From NCBI GenBank assembly GCA_030152225.1, contig JASLHL010000133.1, positions 1-7,306 of the forward strand: DNA of 7,306 bases. Direction: 5' to 3'. Shown here piece by piece: positions 1-5,993 of the stretch. The notes below the pieces were generated by a model. It made no database searches. It was given only the letters and a program-made list of their open reading frames with translations, and was not told the DNA's origin. Source of the stretch: Flavobacterium sp. (GTDB taxonomy: Bacteria; Bacteroidota; Bacteroidia; Flavobacteriales; Flavobacteriaceae). The translations under genes and the position numbers were made by a program. The stretch's first letter is position 1. The number at the start of each line of letters is the position of its first letter.

Positions 1-1
1 G

Positions 2-1717
2 GACTTATTAGCGCTCGCCCAAAAAGCCAAAGACACCCTCGACATAGCCAAAGCCTACCTTTATTTAGGTGATTATTATGAGGATATAGTGAAATTAGAT
101 AGCGCTTATGTATCCTACTCCTATGCAGCCAAATTTTACCAAGCCAAACAGGATACCTTACATGTGGGGATCATGCAAAAATCAATGGCCGTTATTTTAT
201 TTGAGGAAGGGCTGTTTAATCAAGCTGAAGTAGAGGCATTTGCTTCTATACAAAAGATTACCCCTTACAAAAATAACAAGCTACTACTTGAAGCCTATGT
301 TACTATTGCCAATATTCTCGATCAAAATTCACAAAGCGAAGAGGCCATATTATACTACAAACAAGCATTAAATCTGCTCAATACGTATGATACAAAAGAA
401 GATGTTACGTATCAAAGGGCTACGATATACAACAATATCGGCTATTTATACAACGGCATACAAAAATACACAGAAGCAGAAAAGGCCTTGTTAGAGGGAT
501 TAAATTTACTGACCCAAGACTTACACAACAGTTTGGTACACGCTATGTTATACAATAACTTAGCGTTAACATACATCAAGACCAATCGACTCAACGAGGC
601 GGAGCGTTTAGTTCACGATGCTTACGTCATACGAGAGAGGTTACAGATTCCCCAAGGGCTTATTTCGAGTTACAGCCGTTTTGGTGAGCTTTATCTCGCT
701 CAGAAAGACACCTTAAAAGCGGTTGAATACTGGCAAAAAGGATTTAAAATATCGGAAACGGTAAAAGCGCGTAATACAGCCCTGACCAATTTGCGTTATT
801 TAAGCTTATACGACCAAAAAAATGCCAAAGCCTACACCCAGCGCTATTACGAGATTAATGATAGTTTGAAAACACTCCAGATAGAAAACCGAACTAAATT
901 TGCGCGTATCGAATATGAAACCGCTCAATTAGAAGCGAGAAATGAATTGTTGTCCCAACGCGTAACGCTCTTCAGTATACTTTCTATTTTAGCTGTTTTA
1001 CTATCGATTTTAATCTACATTTTATTCAAACAAAAAATGATTCAAAAGCGCTTGTTGTTTGAACAGCAACAACAGCATGATCGTGAATTAATCTATAAGC
1101 TTATTTTACAGCAAGAAGAAATTGCTAAAAAAACCCTTTTGGACGAGCGAACGCGGATCAGTACCGAATTACATGATGGTATCATCAATACGCTTTTCAA
1201 TATCCGTTTAATGCTCTCTAATGAGTGTACAGCTGAAAATCGCCAGCTTATTGCTTCTGAAATTGAAGAAGCACAGCAACAAATCAGACGCATCTCTCAT
1301 AACCTCCAAGATCAATCCCTTGCTATAGGGAGCTTTACGCCTATTTTAGAAAACTTAATCGAGAAGAACACAACCCCTGGGCATACCTTTACTTTACTCA
1401 TTGCCCGCAATTTTGATTGGAGTAATTTTGATTATGAAACCAAAATGAATATATATCGCATTATTCAAGAGTCAATTCAAAATATCATCAAACACGCACA
1501 AGCTACGCGTTCAATTATATCCATCGTCGAATCAACCTCAAACTATCACATCAAAATTCAAGATAATGGTGTTGGTTTTAAAGTAAGTGAAATAAAAAAA
1601 GGGATTGGCTTGAAAAACATTCAGTTTCGCGTTAACCAAATGAATGGAATACTGACTATTAATTCCAATGCAACGAAAGGGACTATATTAGAAGTTATTA
1701 TTGCAAAAGCAAAATAG
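2..1717 (+). CDS. TPR-repeat sensor histidine kinase (HisKA_3 / HATPase_c), 5' end outside the window
   Basis: Membrane sensor kinase that should autophosphorylate on His and pass phosphate to a response regulator, probably the convergent one at 1978-2634. The frame is open from base 2, so the GTG at 89 is internal and the visible part is 571 residues. Numbering from base 2: about six TPR-like helical repeats fill residues 15-250 (for example YNNIGYLYNGIQKYTEAEKA and YNNLALTYIKTNRLNEAERL). One hydrophobic transmembrane segment lies at about 323-342 (bases 968-1027), followed by a Gln-rich coiled stretch. The HisKA_3 H-box is ERTRISTELHDG with phospho-accepting His391 (codon 1172-1174). The HATPase part follows: N-box RIIQESIQNIIKHA, G1 box DNGVGF at 521-526 and G2 box GIGL at 534-537. 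By family analogy the TPR region is periplasmic and the kinase cytoplasmic; any signal peptide would lie upstream of the window. The kinase class is secure; its stimulus is unknown. Confidence 0.93.
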   Translation, partial: DLLALAQKAKDTLDIAKAYLYLGDYYEDIVKLDSAYVSYSYAAKFYQAKQDTLHVGIMQKSMAVILFEEGLFNQAEVEAFASIQKITPYKNNKLLLEAYVTIANILDQNSQSEEAILYYKQALNLLNTYDTKEDVTYQRATIYNNIGYLYNGIQKYTEAEKALLEGLNLLTQDLHNSLVHAMLYNNLALTYIKTNRLNEAERLVHDAYVIRERLQIPQGLISSYSRFGELYLAQKDTLKAVEYWQKGFKISETVKARNTALTNLRYLSLYDQKNAKAYTQRYYEINDSLKTLQIENRTKFARIEYETAQLEARNELLSQRVTLFSILSILAVLLSILIYILFKQKMIQKRLLFEQQQQHDRELIYKLILQQEEIAKKTLLDERTRISTELHDGIINTLFNIRLMLSNECTAENRQLIASEIEEAQQQIRRISHNLQDQSLAIGSFTPILENLIEKNTTPGHTFTLLIARNFDWSNFDYETKMNIYRIIQESIQNIIKHAQATRSIISIVESTSNYHIKIQDNGVGFKVSEIKKGIGLKNIQFRVNQMNGILTINSNATKGTILEVIIAKAK

Positions 1718-1745
1718 GGATAGGTGTCCCCACAACCAATCCCTA
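1715..1745 (+). terminator. Strong hairpin starting at the kinase stop codon
   Basis: TAGGGAT (1715-1721) and ATCCCTA (1739-1745) form a perfect 7-bp stem. The inner part continues as GGT/ACC and GT/AC around a CCCC loop, with one A-A mismatch and one bulged A. The first three bases of the stem are the kinase's TAG stop. No T-run follows, so it is not a classical intrinsic terminator; it could protect the 3' end or weakly terminate transcription. The base pairing is seen; the function is inferred. Confidence 0.45.
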
Positions 1746-1865
1746 CTTACCTAAATTAATCAATAGATATTCATTTTTAACACGTTTGCGAATTGCATTT
1801 TATCGCGATGCAGCAAAACAATGTGACAAACACATAAACCACAAGCGTTATAGCATGACTATATC

Positions 1866-1897
1866 GAGGGCTAAAGTAGACATACGCCCTTATTTTT
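1866..1897 (+). terminator. Candidate intrinsic terminator downstream of the kinase
   Basis: AGGGC (1867-1871) pairs with GCCCT (1886-1890), extendable by a G-T wobble, across a 14-base loop. TATTTTT follows directly. This is the only GC-rich stem followed by a T-run in the gap after the kinase, about 150 bases past its stop, and would end kinase transcription before the convergent regulator gene. The short stem keeps confidence moderate. Confidence 0.4.
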
Positions 1898-1922
1898 CAA
1901 AGCTTGCCCCATTTCTTTTAAC

Positions 1923-1949
1923 AAAAATGAAAGTTGAACATTCATTTTT
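1923..1949 (-). terminator. AT-rich inverted repeat after the response regulator
   Basis: AAAAATGAA (1923-1931) and TTCATTTTT (1941-1949) are a perfect 9-bp inverted repeat with a 9-base spacer. Read on the minus strand, the stem ends in TTTTT and lies 29 bases beyond the regulator's stop, a suitable place for a terminator. An alternative overlapping stem, GTTGAA/TTCAAC (1933-1938 / 1948-1953), is also possible. Low GC makes the hairpin weak, so this is a candidate only. Confidence 0.35.
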
Positions 1950-1977
1950 CAACGGAATTAATCTAGATTTCTTAAAA

Positions 1978-2634
1978 TTAAATGAATCCTTGGAACTTTA
2001 CTTGCTTCAAAAGCTCCGATAAATCGTTTACACCAAACTCCTTTTTCATGGTTGTCAGCATGCGTTGGACGGTACTTTGGCTTTTAAAGACAATCTCACA
2101 GATTTCCTGAACTTTGTATCCTTTGTCTAGCAACATCAGGATTTCAATATATTGTTCTTGTTGCATTAATTGACGTTTAGCCAATAAGCTGAGTACATTT
2201 TTTACTCCAACACTGTAAAATACTTGACCAATCATGCACTGGCGGATGGTCTCAATCAACAATTCATCCGTAACATCGGCCTTCATTAGTAAGGCATCTG
2301 GACGTACTTTTTTGTGAATACTATAGATCAACAAGGCTTCTTCATGTCCCGTGATCATGATAATTTTTGCCTTGGGAAACTTCTCTTTTGCGTATAGTGC
2401 AAGTTTTTGTCCATCCGAGATACGCAGTTGAACGTCAAAGTTTTTTGCCAAGTTATAGTCAATGATCAACATATCAATACTCTGCAATTCATCCAAATAT
2501 TCAATCGCTTTGGGAATCGTTTCACTAGCATAAAAAGTACTTTCTAAAAAATTTTCACGCAACAAGCGAATATAACTAGTTAAAATCATCGGATGATCAT
2601 CTATCACTAGAAATACGGGATTATATAAATTCAT
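1978..2634 (-). CDS. Response regulator, receiver plus LuxR-type (GerE) HTH domain
   Basis: Cytoplasmic transcription regulator of 218 aa, the usual length for the NarL/LuxR class. The receiver spans residues 5-130: acidic pair Asp12-Asp13, phospho-acceptor Asp59 (IIDYNL), Thr95 (MITGHE) and Lys118 (LLMKAD) are all present. The β3-α3 loop is longer than usual and lacks the common Met-Pro. The C-terminal helix-turn-helix spans about 159-210: EILMLLDKGYKVQEICEIV, then the recognition region KSQSTVQRMLTTMKKEFGV, a fair match to the GerE pattern. ATG 2634 is the natural start; the N-terminus leads straight into β1. The gene converges on the TPR kinase, and HisKA_3 kinases usually signal to LuxR-type regulators, so pairing is likely though not proven. 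It seems to have its own promoter region on the right. Target genes are unknown. Confidence 0.93.
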   Translation of the reverse strand: MNLYNPVFLVIDDHPMILTSYIRLLRENFLESTFYASETIPKAIEYLDELQSIDMLIIDYNLAKNFDVQLRISDGQKLALYAKEKFPKAKIIMITGHEEALLIYSIHKKVRPDALLMKADVTDELLIETIRQCMIGQVFYSVGVKNVLSLLAKRQLMQQEQYIEILMLLDKGYKVQEICEIVFKSQSTVQRMLTTMKKEFGVNDLSELLKQVKFQGFI

Positions 2635-2668
2635 AGTAAGCTACAATTAGAAGTACTTATATTTTTAC

Positions 2669-2676
2669 CAAAAATA
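2669..2676 (-). promoter_or_regulatory. Candidate -7 promoter element for the response regulator
   Basis: The minus strand reads TATTTTTG, fitting the Bacteroidota -7 consensus TAnnTTTG. It lies 34 bases before ATG 2634, giving an expected start of transcription near 2662 and a leader of about 28 bases. I find no TTG at the expected -33 distance, so only the -7 half is supported. Confidence 0.4.
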
Positions 2677-2761
2677 CTCTTTTTTTTGGAGTGTTCACTA
2701 TCTCAACTATTCAGACAAATGAGATATAATTATAATTTGAATCAAAAATACAGTTTTTTTT
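2669..2761. repeat. Two direct copies of CAAAAATACnnTTTTTTTT, 74 bp apart
   Basis: Copies at 2669-2687 and 2743-2761 agree at 17 of 19 positions, differing only at the two central bases (TC versus AG). Each contains a minus-strand TATTTTTG box with an A8 tract just upstream. The 74-bp offset is close to seven helical turns. They may be tandem promoters or two binding sites for one regulator. The rest of the gap 2635-2913 is AT-rich, with no ORF or stable hairpin that I can support. Confidence 0.5.
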
Positions 2762-2885
2762 ATGTTTAAGTAATATATTAACTATAATACCGTCAAATTA
2801 ATACAAAACCTTGTTTCTCTTTTTTTACTTGTCAACCTGTTTTTTCTTGGTTCGCTATTGACATACTGTTGTCATACACACCAAC

Positions 2886-2893
2886 TATCTTTG
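2886..2893 (+). promoter_or_regulatory. -7 promoter element of the GyrI-like gene
   Basis: TATCTTTG matches TAnnTTTG exactly and is the same octamer as in the tRNA-Tyr promoter at 7050-7057. Transcription would begin near 2900, about 14 bases before ATG 2914. No TTG is found 17-21 bases upstream (the nearest leave gaps of 14 and 25), so the -33 half is unclear. Its position argues against a start at TTG 2869. Confidence 0.5.
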
Positions 2894-2913
2894 CGCTAAA
2901 CAACCTATATATC

Positions 2914-3381
2914 ATGAATATCAAACACTTAAAAGCCATCCCTATTATTGGTATTGCAGTGCGTACCACCAATCAAGAAGAACAAGCAGCCTTGGATATT
3001 CCACAATTGTGGGAGGCGTTTCACAGCCAACAACTCCTAGAAAAAATCCCACATGCCTTTACGGATACGATTTACGCTATTTATACGCAATATGAAAGTG
3101 ATTTTACAGCTCCCTATACCACTATTATTGGCTGTCGGGTGAGTTCCTTAGCAGAGATTCCCGAGGGAATGGTGGCGCATATTATTCCCGAAGGGCCTTA
3201 TATACAACGCCTTGTATGTGGTAATTTGCAGGAAAATGCCGTACTTCGCGAATGGATGGACATTTGGAATTCTCCAGACCTCAATCGAGCGTATACCTCC
3301 GATTTTGAAGTCTACGGACCTAAAGCACAAGATCCAACACAAGCTGAAATGGAAATTTACCTTGCTATAAAATCATCTTAA
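2914..3381 (+). CDS. GyrI-like / AraC effector-binding-domain protein, stand-alone
   Basis: Predicted cytoplasmic small-molecule-binding protein of 155 aa, made of a single GyrI-like (SOUL/BacR-type) ligand-binding domain with no DNA-binding part. The length fits the stand-alone family. Visible features are the N-terminal strand MNIKHLKAIPIIGIAVRTTN, the central segment IYTQYESDFTAPYTTIIGCR (about 56-75), the PEGMVAHIIPEGPY turn-strand, then FEVYGPKA and a C-terminal acidic strand EMEIYLAI; Glu145 or Glu147 sits where this family has its ligand-contacting Glu. The frame can be extended to TTG 2869, but that adds 15 residues running over a promoter -7 box, so ATG 2914 is preferred. Family relatives bind drugs or lipophilic cations, inhibit gyrase, or hydrolyse small toxins; which of these applies here is not shown. 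It lies 76 bases before the nitrilase gene on the same strand. Confidence 0.82.
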   Translation: MNIKHLKAIPIIGIAVRTTNQEEQAALDIPQLWEAFHSQQLLEKIPHAFTDTIYAIYTQYESDFTAPYTTIIGCRVSSLAEIPEGMVAHIIPEGPYIQRLVCGNLQENAVLREWMDIWNSPDLNRAYTSDFEVYGPKAQDPTQAEMEIYLAIKSS

Positions 3382-3396
3382 ATACAAACAAGAGCG

Positions 3397-3425
3397 TTGT
3401 GCTCCATTAATTCTACTTACCTTTA
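3397..3425 (+). promoter_or_regulatory. Candidate promoter of the nitrilase-family gene
   Basis: TTG (3397-3399), an 18-base spacer and TACCTTTA (3418-3425, one mismatch to TAnnTTTG) fit the Bacteroidota promoter pattern. The expected transcription start near 3432 leaves a leader of about 26 bases to ATG 3458. This suggests the gene need not depend on read-through from the GyrI-like gene. Confidence 0.4.
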
Positions 3426-3457
3426 AGGCATAGAACAACCCTAACATAAGGACATAT

Positions 3458-4249
3458 ATGCGAGTAGGCTTTTTTCAATATGCCGTGATTTGGCGTGACA
3501 GACAAGCAAATCTAGATTATATTGCTGCAAAGATTAAACAGGAAACGTTTGATTTACTGGTTTTACCTGAATTTTTCACCACGGGCTATGCCATGGACAC
3601 CAAAGAAGAAATTCTGCCTTTTGTAGAAGATCTTCGCGATAGTCCTACGGTAGACTTTTTGTCCAACTTACTGGCTGAAACGGGAAATGGTTATATTTCT
3701 GGTACAATTCCCGAAATCGATCAAGGAGTGCTTTACAACACTTCTATTCTCGTTGGCGCACAGGGCTTGGTGGCCTCTTACCGCAAAATCCACCTACCCG
3801 ATTACGAAAAACGATTCTTTCAGGCAGGAGATACGGCTGTTGTATTTCCCAGTAATCACGGAAATATTGGCTTGACGGTTTGTTTTGATTGTTGGTTTCC
3901 TCAACACACTTCTCTACTCAAATTACAAGCAGTTGATGTGATTTGTCACTCCGCTTGTTTTGGCGGTCCAGTTACGCCGACAATTATTCCCATTCGCGCC
4001 TTGGAAAATCAGTGTTTCTATATCAGCTGTAATCGCATTGGGGAAGAGTATTTTGAGGGTGAACTAGAAGCCTACCGCGGAGAAAGCCAACTTGTCAATC
4101 CCGATGGAGAAGTTCTTGCTAAAGCAGCTAATGAAGAAGCACTAATCCTAGTAGATATAGATCTAAATGAAGTGAATCGCCCTGATTTTGGAAGTTTAAT
4201 TACCAAAGACTTTCAATCAGAACACGAGAAATACAACATTCGGCTGTAA
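3458..4249 (+). CDS. Carbon-nitrogen hydrolase (nitrilase superfamily), probable amidase
   Basis: Predicted cytoplasmic C-N hydrolase of 263 aa, a normal length for a single-domain nitrilase-superfamily enzyme, which cleaves amide-type bonds through a Cys thioester. The Glu-Lys-Cys triad is complete: Glu38 in LVLPEFFTTGY, Lys110 in YRKIHLPDYEKRFF, and Cys142 in LTVCFDCWFP. The family's β-strand start (MRVGFFQYAVIW), the GTIPE strand and the late RALENQCFYISCNRIG and GESQLVNPDGEVLA motifs are also present. ATG 3458 is preceded by AAGGA (3448-3452), five bases upstream, the clearest ribosome-binding site in the window. The FDCWFP region suggests an aliphatic amidase or omega-amidase-like branch, but the substrate cannot be read from sequence. 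The gene is followed by a large hairpin, so it is probably transcribed alone or with the preceding gene. Confidence 0.92.
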   Translation: MRVGFFQYAVIWRDRQANLDYIAAKIKQETFDLLVLPEFFTTGYAMDTKEEILPFVEDLRDSPTVDFLSNLLAETGNGYISGTIPEIDQGVLYNTSILVGAQGLVASYRKIHLPDYEKRFFQAGDTAVVFPSNHGNIGLTVCFDCWFPQHTSLLKLQAVDVICHSACFGGPVTPTIIPIRALENQCFYISCNRIGEEYFEGELEAYRGESQLVNPDGEVLAKAANEEALILVDIDLNEVNRPDFGSLITKDFQSEHEKYNIRL

Positions 4250-4272
4250 CACCACTGGGTTTCATTAATTTC

Positions 4273-4330
4273 GCCCACCATTGCATTTCCTCCTCCTCAG
4301 AAAAGGAAATAAGCGGTTGGGCTTGGTTTT
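4273..4330 (+). terminator. Two-tier hairpin with T-rich tail after the nitrilase gene
   Basis: The outer stem pairs GCCCA (4273-4277) with TGGGC (4318-4322) and CC (4278-4279) with GG (4315-4316), leaving one bulged T. The inner stem pairs ATTTCCT (4285-4291) with AGGAAAT (4304-4310). TTGGTTTT follows (4323-4330). The position 23 bases past the nitrilase stop and the T-rich tail suggest an intrinsic terminator. The rest of this 122-base gap is AT-rich. Confidence 0.55.
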
Positions 4331-4350
4331 AGTGGCTACTTTTATTTTTT
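4323..4350 (+). promoter_or_regulatory. Possible promoter of the RimJ/RimL-type acetyltransferase gene
   Basis: TTG (4323-4325), a 17-base spacer and TATTTTTT (4343-4350, one mismatch to TAnnTTTG) give a weak Bacteroidota-type promoter about 21 bases before ATG 4372. It overlaps the tail of the upstream terminator. T-rich sequence makes chance matches likely. Confidence 0.28.
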
Positions 4351-4371
4351 TAACACTCAAATTTAAATCCT

Positions 4372-4932
4372 ATGTTTTTCAACGAATTTCCAACGATAGA
4401 AACGGAGCGCTTACTCCTACGCGCGCTTCATTTTACAGATGCCCCAGCGCTATTTGATTATTTTTCTAGAGATGAAGTAACAGCATTCTACGATCTCCCC
4501 ACCTTCGAATCCGTTCAGGAGGCACATGAATTGTTATTGGCTTGGCAAGAGCGCTATCAAAATAACGATTCCATCCGTTGGGCTATTACTCGACTCGAAC
4601 AACCTCAACACCTAATTGGTACTTGTGGGTTTCACAATTTTTCAATAGAAAACTTCAGAGCCGAAATAGGCTATGAATTACACCCTGATTTTTGGCAAAC
4701 AGGTATCATGACTGAAGCTATTCAAGCCTTGATTCCCTTTGGTTTTGAGCATTTTAATTTACACCGCATTGAGGCATTTATCGACCCCTCTAACCTAGCT
4801 TCTCGCAAGTTGTTGGAAAAAGTTGGACTGCAATCAGAAGGTGTTTTACGCGATTATTTCTATGAAAAAGAAAAATTTGTAGATGGTGAGATTTTTAGCC
4901 TGTTGAAAAAAGACTATTCCCCCCAACCATAA
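4372..4932 (+). CDS. GNAT N-acetyltransferase, RimJ/RimL type
   Basis: Predicted cytoplasmic acetyltransferase of 186 aa using acetyl-CoA; length and layout fit the RimJ/RimL (Acetyltransf_3) group that acetylates protein N-termini or small amines. It begins with the family's signature TERLLLRALHFTDAPALFDY (about residues 11-30). The WAITRLEQPQHLIGTCGFHN strands and the AEIGYELHPDFWQTGIMTEA segment (acetyl-CoA-binding motif A, with QTGIM in place of the usual GKGYA) follow. HRIEAFIDPSNLASRKLLEK then VGLQSEG is motif B, and LRDYFYEKEKFVDGEIFSLL is the typical tail. ATG 4372 sits after an A-rich leader with no Shine-Dalgarno, normal for Bacteroidota. The substrate is unknown. The gene ends only 7 bases from the stop of the convergent double-GNAT gene. 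Confidence 0.92.
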   Translation: MFFNEFPTIETERLLLRALHFTDAPALFDYFSRDEVTAFYDLPTFESVQEAHELLLAWQERYQNNDSIRWAITRLEQPQHLIGTCGFHNFSIENFRAEIGYELHPDFWQTGIMTEAIQALIPFGFEHFNLHRIEAFIDPSNLASRKLLEKVGLQSEGVLRDYFYEKEKFVDGEIFSLLKKDYSPQP

Positions 4933-4939
4933 CGTACTG

Positions 4940-5782
4940 CTAGAACAGGCGTTTCATTTCATATTGAGCTAATTCACTTTTCAAATTCAACTGCTGAAAA
5001 AAAGCTGTGGTTGCTACTGATGTTTCGTCTACATTGTACACATACACTTCATTAGATGCCGTTCTTTCTTTCATCATTTGAATGAAATGCGTAGCAATCC
5101 CTTTTCTTCGATGTGTTTCGGCAACAGCTAGTTGCAAGATTCGTTTAGTTGTAGGATTGAAAATAATGTAGCCCACCAGCTGCTCCTGATCATAAGCCCC
5201 AAGTGTACAACAACGGTTCTTGCTTTTTTCCAAAGCAGAAACCGTATACTGCCAAGCGGGTTGAATCTCCCAAAACGAACAAAAAACAGGCCAATTAAAA
5301 TCAGCTAAAGCCTTGAATTCAAAAGGAGATTCGCGTTTAGTTGTTACGGCCTCCCCTTCAAAACAGGCTAACTTTCTGGCGATGTGATACTCCATTTTTT
5401 CATAAGCTCGAATAGCAGCATGATTGTTTTCAATGACTTCCAAAACCAGTTGTTCTACGTTTAACGGCTGTAGGCGTTGCAAGAGCCATTCATACATTTT
5501 GCCTACCAGACCTTGACCGCGATGGGAAGGGATTACTCCTGTTGCAGCATTGTAAGCCGTTAATTTTCCATCCACCGTATTAATTGCGTGTAACATAAAA
5601 CCAACCAACTGATCGTCTTCTACGAGGCCTACAGATAGGTCTAGCTGAATGTTCTCCGCCGCTATCTTAAACTCTAACTGTTCCACTGTGAGTTGTAAAG
5701 GAACGATGTAGTCTGCAAAAGATGCATTCAATACCGCTACAATTTCTTTTTTATCTACTTGGGTTAAATCTATGCGTGTCAT
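4940..5782 (-). CDS. Tandem two-domain GNAT acetyltransferase
   Basis: Predicted cytoplasmic protein of 280 aa holding two GNAT folds in a row. Domain 1 (about 1-145) has the strand LVGFMLHAIN, a pyrophosphate-binding loop SHRGQG at about 86-91 in GVIPSHRGQGLVGKMYEWLL, and motif B NNHAAIRAYEKMEY. Domain 2 (about 150-280) has LVGYIIFNP, the canonical RRKGIA (RxxGxA) at about 225-230, and a final NVDETSVATTAFFQQLNL. Both acetyl-CoA loops look intact, though in many double-GNAT proteins only one is active. The frame extends upstream to a TTG at 5800, but ATG 5782 follows the A-rich stretch AACAAAGAAAAA and gives a normal GNAT start, so it is preferred. The substrate is unknown. The gene is divergent from the AraC-family regulator, which could therefore control it; that is inference. 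Confidence 0.88.
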   Translation of the reverse strand: MTRIDLTQVDKKEIVAVLNASFADYIVPLQLTVEQLEFKIAAENIQLDLSVGLVEDDQLVGFMLHAINTVDGKLTAYNAATGVIPSHRGQGLVGKMYEWLLQRLQPLNVEQLVLEVIENNHAAIRAYEKMEYHIARKLACFEGEAVTTKRESPFEFKALADFNWPVFCSFWEIQPAWQYTVSALEKSKNRCCTLGAYDQEQLVGYIIFNPTTKRILQLAVAETHRRKGIATHFIQMMKERTASNEVYVYNVDETSVATTAFFQQLNLKSELAQYEMKRLF

Positions 5783-5827
5783 TTTTTCTTTGTTAGTCAA
5801 CGATGCTTTGTTTGCTTTTTATACCAA

Positions 5828-5835
5828 CAAATTTA
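5828..5835 (-). promoter_or_regulatory. Possible -7 element of the double-GNAT gene
   Basis: The minus strand reads TAAATTTG, a match to TAnnTTTG 45 bases before ATG 5782. No TTG lies at the proper -33 spacing (the nearest leaves 26 bases), and the region is AT-rich, so support is weak. The rest of the 211-base divergent gap (5783-5993) shows no ORF, strong hairpin or clear AraC-type paired operator. Confidence 0.28.
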
Positions 5836-5993
5836 ATTAAACCCCTTGAAAATTATTTGTTCAAATTCTTCTCTTTTCTATTCAATTTATAAGATCCAAG
5901 GACTCAACTTAGTTAAAAAACACAGCTATATCAAACATTAACACGTACAGCTACTATTCATTCTGTAATTTCTTCTATTTTTAAACTAAAAAA

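Noticed and set aside
89..91. GTG 89 as the kinase start codon
   Set aside because: The frame is open to base 2 and the upstream residues (LDIAKAYLYLGDYYED) continue the TPR pattern, so the true start is outside the window.
1093..1293. Minus-strand frame inside the kinase gene
   Set aside because: It lies wholly opposite the conserved H-box region and its Ser/Cys-rich translation looks like an antisense shadow.
1794..1812. Inverted repeat TGCAT/ATGCA in the kinase-regulator gap
   Set aside because: A 5-bp stem with a 9-base loop and no tail is within chance expectation.
1786..2022. A 78-codon plus-strand frame in the gap between kinase and regulator
   Set aside because: It runs through the candidate terminators and into the 3' end of the regulator gene on the other strand, has no ribosome-binding site and resembles no family I know. 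It is most likely a chance frame.
3148..3342. Minus-strand frame inside the GyrI-like gene
   Set aside because: It lies opposite a well-supported gene and has no leader or recognisable motif.
3392..3404. Small hairpin GAGC-GTTGT-GCTC after the GyrI-like gene
   Set aside because: A 4-bp stem with no T-run is too weak to call a terminator.
1743..3422. The 10-mer CTACTTACCT at 1743-1752 and 3413-3422, both just after genes
   Set aside because: Only ten bases match and the flanks do not; one copy overlaps a promoter-like box and the other a hairpin arm. Chance is a sufficient explanation.
3687..3875. Second plus-strand frame inside the nitrilase gene
   Set aside because: It is an out-of-phase frame within a gene whose catalytic triad is intact.
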